From NCBI GenBank assembly GCA_026002045.1, contig BOAV01000036.1, positions 1 through 23,346 on the forward strand: 23,346 nt of DNA. The letters are read 5' to 3'. The stretch comes from Spirochaetia bacterium. GTDB lineage: Bacteria > Spirochaetota > Spirochaetia > Treponematales > Breznakiellaceae. Each line of letters opens with the position of its first letter. Position 1 is the stretch's first letter. Of the stretch, positions 7,809-15,614 are shown piece after piece. The notes under the pieces are model-generated. The model was not told the origin of the DNA and did not search any database. It saw only the letters and a list, made by a program, of their open reading frames with translations. Both the position numbers and the translations under genes were made by a program.

Positions 7809-9833
7809 ATTTTTTCCCCCCTTTGATGGCTTCTTCCCCCCTTCCAGTCCCCCAATCCCCTTAACTTTTTCAATTTCGTCCCGGATGGCGGCGGCCTGCT
7901 CGAATTCGAGGTTTTTGGCGTGTTCCAGCATTTCCCCTTCCAGGGCGCGGATAAGCTGCTGCCGCTGGGCGGGGACCAGCACGTTGTAGGACCGTTTGAG
8001 GACTTCGATGGAGGTGGCTGCGGCGTCCTGTTCTTCCTCGGCGTGGCGGGTAAGGATGTCGGCGATGGCCTTTTTCACCGTGGTTGGGGTGATGCCGTGC
8101 TTGTTGTTGTAGTCCATCTGGATTTTCCGCCGCCGGTCGGTTTCGGCAATCGCGAGGCGTATGGCGTCGCTTTCCCGGTCGGCGTACATGATCACCTTTC
8201 CGGCGGCGTTCCGGGCCGCCCGGCCTATGATCTGCACGAGGCTCGTGAGGGAACGCAAAAAGCCGATTTTGTCGGCGTCCAGGATGGCGATAAACGAGAC
8301 CTCCGGCAGGTCGATCCCTTCCCGCAATAAATTGATCCCCACCAGAATATCGAAGCCCCCCTGCCGCAGTTGGGTGAGGATCTCCACCCGCTCGATGGTT
8401 TCAACTTCGCTGTGGATGTACCGCACTTTGAGCCCCAGGCCGGAAAGGTAATCGGTAAGATCCTCGGCCATCTTTTTGGTCAGGGTCAGGATCAGGGACC
8501 GTTCCCCTTTGGCGATCCGGGCGCGGACCTCGCCGTAGATGTCTTCCATCTGGCCCTCGCTGGGGCGGACTTCGATTTCCGGGTCCAGAAGGCCCGTGGG
8601 GCGGATCATCTGCTGGACGATCTGGCTGGACTGCTCGGTTTCGGTTTTTTGGGGGGTGGCGGAGACGAAGATGGTCTTGTCCAGCCGGCCCACGAACTCG
8701 TCGTAGCGCAGGGGCCGGTTGTCCAGGGCGCAGGGCAGGCGGAAGCCGTAGTCCACGAGGCTGGTCTTGCGGCTGCGGTCTCCCGCGTACATGGCCCCGA
8801 TCTGGGGCAGGGTGACGTGACTTTCGTCAATGAAGGTGAGGTGCTTCTTTGGCAGGTAGTCGATCAGGGTGTCCGGGGCGTCCCCGGGTTTGCGGCCCGC
8901 CAGGGGCGCGGAGTAGTTCTCGATGCCGGGACAGTAGCCCATCTCGGTGAGCATCTCGATGTCGTACTCCACCCGTGTCTTGAGCCGCTCGGCCTCCAGG
9001 AGCTTCCCGGTACTTTTGAGAAATTCCAGCCGGTCCGCCAGTTCCTGCTTGATACTGTCCAGTGCGTTGCGGATCATGTCTGCGGGCATGACGAACTGCT
9101 TGGCGGGGTAGATCAGGGCCCGATCCAGCTCTTCAATTACGTGACCGGAAATGGGGTCGAAGCGGCGGATGCGCTCCACCTTGTCCCAGTCCAGGTCCAC
9201 CCGGTAGGCCTCTTCGAGGTATGCGGGGTAGATTTCCAGGGTGTCCCCCCGGCGGCGGAAGTTGCCCCGTTCCAGCACCGCGTCGTTCCGCTCGTACTGG
9301 AGCTCGATAAAGCGGCGCATCAGGGCGTCCACGTCCAGGGTGTCCCCCACATTAAAGGTGGCGGTCATCTTCTTGTAGACTTCGGGGGTTGCAAGGCCGT
9401 AGATACAGGACACCGTTGCCACGATGATCACATCCTCCCGCTCCATCAGGCTCCGGGTGGCGGAAAGCCGCATCCGTTCGATTTCATCGTTAATCGATGC
9501 GTCTTTTTCTATATAAAGGTCCCGGCTGGCAACGTAGGCTTCGGGCTGGTAGTAATCGTAGTAGGAGACGAAGTACTCCACGGCGTTGTGGGGGAAAAAT
9601 CCCTTGAATTCCCGGAAAAGCTGGGCCGCCAGGGTCTTGTTGTGGCTGACGATCAGGGTGGGCATCTGCACTTCCTCGATGATCTTCGCCATGGTAAAGG
9701 TCTTGCCGGAACCGGTGACCCCCTGCAGGGTCTGGTACTTGGCGCCGTTTTTGACGCCCCCTGCAAGGGCCGCAATGGCCTCACCCTGATCCCCGGCGGG
9801 CTGGAAGGGGGATACTACTTTAAATGGATGCAT
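7794..9833 (-). CDS. uvrB: Excinuclease ABC subunit B
   Basis: UvrB is the damage-verifying helicase-like subunit of nucleotide excision repair. It loads from UvrA, opens the lesion and recruits UvrC. This 679-residue protein has normal family length. Walker A is GVTGSGKT (38-45), the beta-hairpin that clamps DNA is YYDYYQPEAY (91-100), DESH is at 336-339, and helicase motif VI is QIIGRAARN (534-542). The UVR domain that binds UvrC is at about 622-660 (LEHAKNLEFEQAAAIRDEIE). The tail is Lys/Gly-rich. The start ATG 9833 gives the usual MHPFKVVSPFQPAGDQ. I see no LexA-like box in the short divergent region (9834-9912). Its stop lies within the palindrome array. Confidence 0.97.
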   Translation of the reverse strand: MHPFKVVSPFQPAGDQGEAIAALAGGVKNGAKYQTLQGVTGSGKTFTMAKIIEEVQMPTLIVSHNKTLAAQLFREFKGFFPHNAVEYFVSYYDYYQPEAYVASRDLYIEKDASINDEIERMRLSATRSLMEREDVIIVATVSCIYGLATPEVYKKMTATFNVGDTLDVDALMRRFIELQYERNDAVLERGNFRRRGDTLEIYPAYLEEAYRVDLDWDKVERIRRFDPISGHVIEELDRALIYPAKQFVMPADMIRNALDSIKQELADRLEFLKSTGKLLEAERLKTRVEYDIEMLTEMGYCPGIENYSAPLAGRKPGDAPDTLIDYLPKKHLTFIDESHVTLPQIGAMYAGDRSRKTSLVDYGFRLPCALDNRPLRYDEFVGRLDKTIFVSATPQKTETEQSSQIVQQMIRPTGLLDPEIEVRPSEGQMEDIYGEVRARIAKGERSLILTLTKKMAEDLTDYLSGLGLKVRYIHSEVETIERVEILTQLRQGGFDILVGINLLREGIDLPEVSFIAILDADKIGFLRSLTSLVQIIGRAARNAAGKVIMYADRESDAIRLAIAETDRRRKIQMDYNNKHGITPTTVKKAIADILTRHAEEEQDAAATSIEVLKRSYNVLVPAQRQQLIRALEGEMLEHAKNLEFEQAAAIRDEIEKVKGIGGLEGGKKPSKGGKNSVKI

Positions 9834-9878
9834 GGGTAACTATAACATGGGACACCTGTTTGGGGAATGAGCAAGGCT

Positions 9879-9900
9879 CCCGGCAAACCGGGCTTACTTT
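9879..9900 (+). terminator. Small GC hairpin followed by a T-rich stretch
   Basis: CCCGG (9879-9883) and CCGGG (9888-9892) form a 5-bp stem with a CAAA loop, followed by CTTACTTTT. It lies in the short divergent region just upstream of the lipoprotein gene, so it could be a weak terminator or attenuator for that gene. The stem is short and the T-run interrupted. Confidence 0.25.
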
Positions 9901-9912
9901 TGGGAGGCTATT

Positions 9913-10995
9913 GTGATATCTTATGGAAGTATGGGTAGCATGAAAAAAGTTTTGGCAGTGACCGTGCTGATTATGCTCTGCGTGATAGCCTCCTGCGCAA
10001 CGGCCCCCTCCGCCGGGACAGCCTCCCTGTCTGCGCCGCTGTGGGTGAGTGACAGGAACGCCGCTTTTCCCGACAGCCAGTGGCTCTGCGTGGTAGAAAG
10101 CGCAAAAGACAAGGATACCGCTCAGGGCGCGGCGATGAACGCCCTGGCCCGGGTGTTTCGTACCGATATTCAGGGAATAACCAATGCATACCAGGAATTT
10201 GCCGCGGTAGCGGCTTCTTCGGGGAAAAAAAAGATCGCCGCCTTTACTGAAAACCGGGAATTTGCCCAGGAGGTGACCACCATAAGCAATATTACCGGGC
10301 TTATCGGGGTGCAAAGTGATGTCTGGACAGCCCCTGACGGGACGGCCTATGCCAATGCCCGCATGAACCGGCGGGAATGCGCAGCCCGGTATTCGGCGAT
10401 GATCAGGGAAAACGAAGGGGTTATCGGACTTTTAAAGGAAGATGCGGTGAATGCGCCCGGAACCTTTGACGCCTATGAAGACTTGAAATTTGCCGTCACT
10501 GTGGCGACGGTCACCGATTACTTCCAGAGCCTTTTGGAGGTGCTTGACTCCGGGGCAATCTCCCGCCGCCCGAATTACGGCAACGCTGATACGGTCCGCC
10601 TGCTTGCCCAAAATGCCGCCCGGTCCATCGTTATTACGGTGCAGGTTAAGGGGGACGCCGGCGGACGGATTACCACGGCCTTTACCTCATTCCTTGAAAA
10701 CAAGGGGTTCAGGACAAGCGCCGCCGGGGTAAATTCCTATCTGCTTTCCGCGGTGTTTCAACTGGAAGATGTTGTGCTGAATAATCAGACCAATAAATTT
10801 GTGCGTTATGTGCTTAATACATCAATTACCTATAGTGATGGGAAAGAGGTGTTTTCCTGGTCGGGGAACGGCCGGGAAGGCCATGTCACTGAATCGGAAG
10901 CCCGCCAGCGGGCTCTTCGTACTGCCGAGGCTGCGGTCGGGACGGGGGCCTTTGCGAAAGAGTTCAACGAGTATCTTGATTCATTGTTGAAATAG
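9913..10995 (+). CDS. LPP20-family lipoprotein
   Basis: This is a 360-residue predicted lipoprotein. I chose GTG 9913 because GGGAGG (9902-9907) lies 5 bases upstream; ATG 9940 (MKKVLAVTV) is a reasonable alternative. The signal peptide ends in the lipobox IASC, with lipidated Cys28 by the GTG start. After it comes PLWVSDRNAAFPDSQWLCVV and a long alpha-helical stretch with the Ala-rich spacing typical of LPP20 (PF02169) proteins. Then comes TGLIGVQSDVWTAPDGTAYA, matching the family's strand-rich segment. A second half (about 165-360) resembles a further alpha/beta module, with LAQNAARSIVITVQVKGDAG in it. It is anchored in the envelope; the function of this family in spirochetes is not established. 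It is first of five co-directional genes. Confidence 0.75.
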   Translation: MISYGSMGSMKKVLAVTVLIMLCVIASCATAPSAGTASLSAPLWVSDRNAAFPDSQWLCVVESAKDKDTAQGAAMNALARVFRTDIQGITNAYQEFAAVAASSGKKKIAAFTENREFAQEVTTISNITGLIGVQSDVWTAPDGTAYANARMNRRECAARYSAMIRENEGVIGLLKEDAVNAPGTFDAYEDLKFAVTVATVTDYFQSLLEVLDSGAISRRPNYGNADTVRLLAQNAARSIVITVQVKGDAGGRITTAFTSFLENKGFRTSAAGVNSYLLSAVFQLEDVVLNNQTNKFVRYVLNTSITYSDGKEVFSWSGNGREGHVTESEARQRALRTAEAAVGTGAFAKEFNEYLDSLLK

Positions 10996-11002
10996 AAAGT
11001 CA

Positions 11003-11025
11003 GGACCGGTGGTCCGGGGCTTTTT
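11003..11025 (+). terminator. Possible intrinsic terminator after the first lipoprotein gene
   Basis: GGACC (11003-11007), loop GGT and GGTCC (11011-11015) form a short GC stem. After GGGGC comes TTTTT (11021-11025) and an alternating AT stretch. It lies 7 bases after the stop at 10995. The stem is only 5 bp and the T-run is offset, so read-through into the next lipoprotein gene is plausible. Confidence 0.35.
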
Positions 11026-11085
11026 ATATATATGTCCATTAATGTTGATTCGTTAACAGGATAAAAAATTGAAGGAGAACAGAAT

Positions 11086-11769
11086 ATGAAATCTGTCAAG
11101 AAAATGGTGATGGTATTGTTCGCGGCAGCCGCGGCAATGGGTGTTTTTTCAGGCTGCAAGTCAACCGACAGCGGGGCTACAGCGGATCGCATTACGCTTC
11201 AGTCAACGGCTAATGTGCAAACCATAGAACATAAGGGGACCGCATTGGGGAGAAATGAGCTGCCCCAATGGCTTGCGGAATGGACGGACCGCGGGGTGCC
11301 CGGTGTCGAGTCCCTTGCGGACTATAAGGGCAAGTATTGTATCGTCGCCGATGAACGGGGAGCGGAGCTGCAGCAGCTTCTTACCTGGGTGAACAACTTT
11401 AACGCCCAGCAGCAGATAGGCGCCCAGATTCAAACACGGGTGGCATCGGTGTTTAAGGCCAACGAGAGCAAGGTTCCCGACAGCGCCGATTCTCAGCGTA
11501 AATACAGCAACGCTATCAACACCCTGGTAAGCGCCACCTATACCGGCGCCCGCAAGGAAAGCGATTGGTGGGTACACCAGCGCATAACCGAGAAGGGCAG
11601 GCCCGATGAGGTTCGGTATACCGCCTATGTCCTGTATTCCATAGACCGGAAGATCCTGGACCAGCAAATTGCAGATTCCATAGCCAAGATAAAAGACGGC
11701 ACCCCCGAACTTGACCGTCTCTTTGATGAGATTACCGCCCAGATCCTCGAAAGCGGCTTGCAGTGGTAG
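11086..11769 (+). CDS. Lipoprotein, LPP20-like
   Basis: This is a 227-residue predicted lipoprotein. AAGGAG (11072-11077) lies 8 bases before ATG 11086. The signal peptide carries lipobox FSGC with Cys24. The mature part begins with a short linker, then ALGRNELPQWLAEWTDRG and a long helix LQQLLTWVNNFNAQQQIGAQ, followed by ESDWWVHQRIT and a strand RYTAYVLYSIDRKILDQQI. This order (P-x-W start, helix, then a strand-rich segment with an aromatic pair) matches LPP20-type domains, but the sequence is divergent and the assignment is by pattern only. It ends immediately before two perfect hairpins (11770-11839) that separate it from the LpoB-like gene. Confidence 0.65.
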   Translation: MKSVKKMVMVLFAAAAAMGVFSGCKSTDSGATADRITLQSTANVQTIEHKGTALGRNELPQWLAEWTDRGVPGVESLADYKGKYCIVADERGAELQQLLTWVNNFNAQQQIGAQIQTRVASVFKANESKVPDSADSQRKYSNAINTLVSATYTGARKESDWWVHQRITEKGRPDEVRYTAYVLYSIDRKILDQQIADSIAKIKDGTPELDRLFDEITAQILESGLQW

Positions 11770-11809
11770 GCGATTTTGTCTGCCGCCAACAGGCGGCAGA
11801 CAAAATCGC
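11770..11809. repeat. Perfect 18-bp inverted repeat with 4-base loop
   Basis: Arms at 11770-11787 and 11792-11809 are perfectly complementary, with loop AACA. The left arm reads GCGATTTTGTCTGCCGCC. It begins directly after the TAG stop of the upstream lipoprotein gene. No T-run follows, so it is not a classical terminator. It could stabilise the upstream message, mark a processing site, or be a copy of a dispersed palindrome. Confidence 0.85.
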
Positions 11810-11810
11810 T

Positions 11811-11839
11811 TGGAGTTTTGGCCGTAGGCCAAAACTCCA
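11811..11839. repeat. Perfect 13-bp inverted repeat with 3-base loop
   Basis: Arms TGGAGTTTTGGCC (11811-11823) and its complement (11827-11839) flank the loop GTA. It starts one base after the preceding hairpin, making a tandem pair between two lipoprotein genes, and ends about 30 bases before the next start codon. No T-run follows. Confidence 0.85.
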
Positions 11840-11871
11840 CGACTAACTATTTTGGAGATTTGGAGATATAG

Positions 11872-12498
11872 ATGATGAAAAATAGCAAGGTGACGGGTGT
11901 TTTGCACTTCGTATTTTGTGTTGCAGCTATGGCGGCCCTGGCAGCCTGCTCGTCCAACCCCAAGGTAAAGCGGGTGGATGCGAATACCGTAACCGATTTA
12001 AGCGGCTACTGGAACAATACGGATGTCACGATTGTCTGCAACAGCCTGATCGCTGCCTGCCTTAACTCGCCGCGGGTGAGTCAGGAAATAGAGCGGACGG
12101 GCAGGCTGCCGGTGATCCTCGTGGGGGGCTTCCGCAACGACAGCGATGAGCATATCGATACTTCGATCATCTCAAGCACCATGGAAGTGGCCATCTTCAA
12201 CAGCGGAAAGGCGGACTTTGTGGCCGGGGGCAGTACCCGGAACGAACTGCGGGCGGAGCGCCAGGATCAGCAGAGCAACGCCAGTGAAGCCACCGCCAAG
12301 GCCCTGGCAAACGAAACCGGCGCGGATTTTCTGCTTACCGGATCGGTAAAAACCATTGTGGACCGGGCAGGGAAAACTTCTACCCGCACCTATTATGTGA
12401 CGGCGGAGATGTCCGGTATTGAGACCAATACAAGGCTGTGGATGGATCAGAATGCCGAAATCAAAAAGGTCATCAAAACCCCGGGTGTAAAATTCTGA
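11872..12498 (+). CDS. LpoB-like lipoprotein (penicillin-binding protein activator family)
   Basis: This is a 208-residue predicted lipoprotein with lipobox LAAC (Cys26). GGAG at 11862 precedes ATG 11872; ATG 11875 is an alternative. The mature domain has the PF13036 pattern: VTDLSGYWNNTDV (about 40-52), PVILVGGFRNDSDEHIDTSI, GSTRNELRAERQDQQ, GADFLLTGSVKTIV and a C-terminal TNTRLWMDQNAEIKKVI. In enterobacteria LpoB reaches through the periplasm to activate the bifunctional peptidoglycan synthase PBP1B. In other phyla the domain is found with COG3014-like TPR lipoproteins, as here, and the target is not known. It precedes the COG3014-like gene by 20 bases, which supports co-transcription. Confidence 0.82.
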   Translation: MMKNSKVTGVLHFVFCVAAMAALAACSSNPKVKRVDANTVTDLSGYWNNTDVTIVCNSLIAACLNSPRVSQEIERTGRLPVILVGGFRNDSDEHIDTSIISSTMEVAIFNSGKADFVAGGSTRNELRAERQDQQSNASEATAKALANETGADFLLTGSVKTIVDRAGKTSTRTYYVTAEMSGIETNTRLWMDQNAEIKKVIKTPGVKF

Positions 12499-12518
12499 TT
12501 ACGCGAAGGGCAGCGGGA

Positions 12519-13835
12519 ATGGGTGTGTTAAAAAATCCAATTCTGTTTTTTTTAGTCCTGATCATGCTCTCCTCCTGCGCCACCGCTCCCTTCTCCCATG
12601 TCGATGGGGTATTACGGGATGGCGATTATGCAGAGAGCGCTGCCCTTCTCGAAAAACACAAAAAGAAGCTATACAAGAACCGGGACGCCATCCTGTACTA
12701 TCTGGATAAGGGCCTCGTGACCCACTATGCCGGACAGTACCAGGATTCCTCGAAGCTTCTGGAAAATGGCGAGCGGGCAATCGAAGCGGCCTTTACCAAA
12801 AGTGTCACAGCGGAAATAGGTTCCTACCTCGTTAACGATACTGTCAAAGAATATGACGGGGAAGACTACGAGGATATTTATCTCAATGTCTTTAACGCCC
12901 TTAATTATTATCACCGGGGTAATATTGAGGATGCCATGGTTGAGATCCGGCGGATGAATAACAAGATTCGGTTCCTCTCTGCCAAGTACGGGGTAATCAA
13001 AACCAATCTGCAAGAAAAGGCCCTGGAGGAATCCGCGGAAATTCCTCCCAATGCTGATGCGGAGCTTCATTTTTCCGATTCAGCCCTGGCCCGTTATTTG
13101 GGGCTGCTCTTTTACCGCGACGCGGGCCGTTATGACGATGCCCGGATCGATCAGGAAGGGCTTAAGATCGCCTTTGCCAACACCCCCGATGTTTACACCC
13201 ATCCCCTGCCTTCATCGATAGATAATGAGCTGGAAATCCCTGAGGGGAAGGCCCGGCTCAACGTGTTGGCCTTTGGCGGCCTTTCCCCGGTAAAGCAGGA
13301 AGAAACCCTGCGGATTCCCATTTCGTCTTCCAATTATGTGAAGATCGCCCTCCCTGTTTTGGTTGAAAGGTCATCACAAATTAAAACCGTGGAACTTGTT
13401 ATTGAAAACGGCCCTGCATTTGAACTTGAACTGCTTGAGGATATTGAGGCGGTGGCCCGTGAAACCTTTAAGGAAAAACAGGATGTGATTTACCTCAAGA
13501 CCGTAATCCGCGCAACCATGAAGGGGGTCACTTCCTCCGTCCTGGATGCCGCCGCTTCTTCCGATGAAATAGACGGCACTACCTCCCTTATCTTGAGCCT
13601 TCTCGGTTTTGGAAATAAAATTTTTGCGGAGGCAAGTGAACAGGCGGACCTCCGCATATCCCGGTATTTTCCCGGTAAGGCATATATCGGCGGCATTAAC
13701 CTGGACCCCGGAACCTACTCCTTTACGGTTAATTACCGCGACTCATCAGGCCGCTCGCTTGCTTCTTTTCGACAGGAAAATATAATGATATATAAAGACA
13801 GGCTTAATTTACTGGAAGCCGTATGTCTGAAATAG
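12519..13835 (+). CDS. COG3014-like TPR lipoprotein
   Basis: This is a 438-residue predicted lipoprotein. AAGGG (12506-12510) is 8 bases before ATG 12519. The lipobox LSSC gives Cys20. The N-terminal half has helical repeats of TPR type: LRDGDYAESAALLEKHKKKL, DKGLVTHYAGQYQDSSKLLE, YLNVFNALNYYHRGNIEDAM and VEIRRMNNKI. This series, especially the LNVFNALNYY-G-EDA-VEIRR part, is what I associate with COG3014 proteins. The C-terminal half (about 240-438) is beta-rich and ends with a PGTYSFTVNYRDSSGRSLAS-like strand pair. COG3014 proteins are recurrent neighbours of LpoB-family lipoproteins, so a joint envelope complex is likely, but the role is unknown. The AAA ATPase follows after 15 bases. Confidence 0.75.
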   Translation: MGVLKNPILFFLVLIMLSSCATAPFSHVDGVLRDGDYAESAALLEKHKKKLYKNRDAILYYLDKGLVTHYAGQYQDSSKLLENGERAIEAAFTKSVTAEIGSYLVNDTVKEYDGEDYEDIYLNVFNALNYYHRGNIEDAMVEIRRMNNKIRFLSAKYGVIKTNLQEKALEESAEIPPNADAELHFSDSALARYLGLLFYRDAGRYDDARIDQEGLKIAFANTPDVYTHPLPSSIDNELEIPEGKARLNVLAFGGLSPVKQEETLRIPISSSNYVKIALPVLVERSSQIKTVELVIENGPAFELELLEDIEAVARETFKEKQDVIYLKTVIRATMKGVTSSVLDAAASSDEIDGTTSLILSLLGFGNKIFAEASEQADLRISRYFPGKAYIGGINLDPGTYSFTVNYRDSSGRSLASFRQENIMIYKDRLNLLEAVCLK

Positions 13836-13850
13836 GGGTGAGGGGCGGGC

Positions 13851-15614
13851 ATGCAGGATCAACTTGTTCATAAGAATCTGGAGTTCATCAAAATACTGCC
13901 CGGCTGGGCGCAGGAACTTGCCAATAAATACCGATCCAAAACCACCAACCTCTACATTGTGCACGGGAACATTCGGGACTTTCTTCCCCATGAAATGAAG
14001 GAGGATGAATTTATCTTTGCCCGTGTCCAGGAGTATATTTCGGATGTGCTCTTTGGGAATCAGGATATTATCCTCTTTTATGATTATTCCATCGGGGTGA
14101 CCTTTTGCACCGACGACATGGCCCGTGATTACATTGCCGCCATGCAGGCCATGTACCCCCAGGCAGAGCCTGAGGATTTTATTTCCTCGGACCCCAAGAA
14201 AAGTTTTTTCTATATGGAAAAATATTTCCTCTCCAAGATCCCCCGGAATGGCCGCGGCGCCCCCCGTGTGGTACTGATCATGGATTATGTGGAGTCGATT
14301 GTCCCCGCCGGGGATCTGATACGCCTTACCGAGGACGACCGCTACTGCATGGTGACGTTGAACCGCTGGGCCAATGATCCGGTTTTTACCAAAGGGGATG
14401 TATCCGTTATCCTGCTTACGGAAAATCTTGCGGACATTTTTTCCCGGCTGGTAAGTTCCCCCGCCACGGTAAAGGTGGGTGTTCCCTTCCCCGATGAAAA
14501 AGTGCGGGTCAGTTTTCTCCGCTTTAAGGAAGCCCAGGGGGAGCTTCTTCTTGAGCGGGGCCTGAATGCGGAGCGGGTGGCTTCCATCACCAGCGGCCTT
14601 AACCTGATGAACCTGAACCGGCTCGTGTTGGAGGGCTTCGAAGCCAACAATCCCTTGTCCCTGGAATACCTCCGCCAGAAAAAAAAGGAAATGATCGAAA
14701 ACGAGGCCCTGGGGCTTCTGGAATTTATGGACACGGTCCACGACCTTTCCTATGTGTCGGGCCACGATTTTGTAAAGAAGCGCTTCAAGAGCGCCGCCCG
14801 GGCCATCAAGATGGGCCGCCTGGACGTGCTCCCCATGGGCTACCTGATTGCCGGTCCCGTGGGTACAGGGAAAAGTTTTCTCGTCAGCGCCTTTGCCGGG
14901 GAAATTGGCATCCCCATGGTGAAGTTCCGCAACTTCCGTTCCAAGTGGCAGGGGGACACCGAATCCAATTTGGAAAAGGTCCTCAGCATCCTTACCGCCA
15001 TGTCCCCCGTAGCGGTGATGATCGATGAGGCCGACGCCTTCCTCGGCGACCGGGACCAGGACGGGGACTCCGGCACCAGTAACCGTGTCTTTGCCCAGAT
15101 CGCAAGCTTTATGGGCAACACCGCATACCGGGGGAAGATCATCTGGTTCCTCATCACCTGCCGCCCGGACCTTATCCCCATCGACCTCAAGCGCCAGGGC
15201 CGCGCCGAGGAACACCTCGCCCTTTTTTACCCCGAAACCACTTCGGAGCGGGAAGCCCTCTTCGATACCCTGGTCCGCAAGCTTGACCTCTCGATCCGCA
15301 AATTCCCCATCAGCGATCTTTTCAAAAAATTCCACCACGAGTTTTCCGGCGCCGATCTTGAAGCGGTACTTATCCGCGCAAAGCTCCGGGCCGCCATGGA
15401 GGATCGCAGCTTTGTCACCCGTGAAGACATGGAGGAGGTGATGGGCGACTTTGTCCCCTCCGCCTACCCCCACGAAATCGAGCTGCAAAACCTGGTGGCT
15501 GTTCTGGAATGCACTTCCAGAGAGATGATCCCCAAACGGTTTCAGAATCTTGACCGGACCAAACTGGTCAAGGACATTCAAGAGATCAAGTCGCTGCTGG
15601 GGGAGCGCAACTAA
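13851..15614 (+). CDS. AAA family ATPase with degenerate first module (function unknown)
   Basis: This is a 587-residue cytoplasmic protein. The C-terminal AAA module is intact: Walker A GPVGTGKS (335-342), pore-like KFRNFRSKWQGDTESNLEK, Walker B VAVMIDEADAF (387-397), sensor ITCRPDLIP and the Arg-finger area DLKRQGRAEEH (445-455). The first half keeps AAA-like elements, NLYIVHGNIRDF (33-44) and a Walker-B-like VVLIMDY (140-146), but has no Walker A and no Walker B glutamate. Two-module proteins of this layout recall cyanobacterial/plastid Ycf46. I recognise the family in spirochetes and deltaproteobacteria, but its role is undescribed to my knowledge. Start ATG 13851 has a purine-rich GGGGTGAGGGG stretch upstream. 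The stop overlaps the proS stop by four bases. Confidence 0.82.
   Translation: MQDQLVHKNLEFIKILPGWAQELANKYRSKTTNLYIVHGNIRDFLPHEMKEDEFIFARVQEYISDVLFGNQDIILFYDYSIGVTFCTDDMARDYIAAMQAMYPQAEPEDFISSDPKKSFFYMEKYFLSKIPRNGRGAPRVVLIMDYVESIVPAGDLIRLTEDDRYCMVTLNRWANDPVFTKGDVSVILLTENLADIFSRLVSSPATVKVGVPFPDEKVRVSFLRFKEAQGELLLERGLNAERVASITSGLNLMNLNRLVLEGFEANNPLSLEYLRQKKKEMIENEALGLLEFMDTVHDLSYVSGHDFVKKRFKSAARAIKMGRLDVLPMGYLIAGPVGTGKSFLVSAFAGEIGIPMVKFRNFRSKWQGDTESNLEKVLSILTAMSPVAVMIDEADAFLGDRDQDGDSGTSNRVFAQIASFMGNTAYRGKIIWFLITCRPDLIPIDLKRQGRAEEHLALFYPETTSEREALFDTLVRKLDLSIRKFPISDLFKKFHHEFSGADLEAVLIRAKLRAAMEDRSFVTREDMEEVMGDFVPSAYPHEIELQNLVAVLECTSREMIPKRFQNLDRTKLVKDIQEIKSLLGERN

Noticed and set aside
8370..9839. 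A 489-codon plus-strand open frame opposite uvrB, and a similar 505-codon frame (15926-17443) opposite proS
   Set aside because: Both are antisense to conserved housekeeping genes and show the same Gly/Val/His-rich shadow composition; no start signals support them.
13809..15581. A 590-codon open frame on the minus strand opposite the AAA ATPase
   Set aside because: It mirrors the codons of a clearly coding gene, has a low-complexity His/Gly/Val-rich composition and no recognisable domain. It is a shadow of GC-biased third positions.
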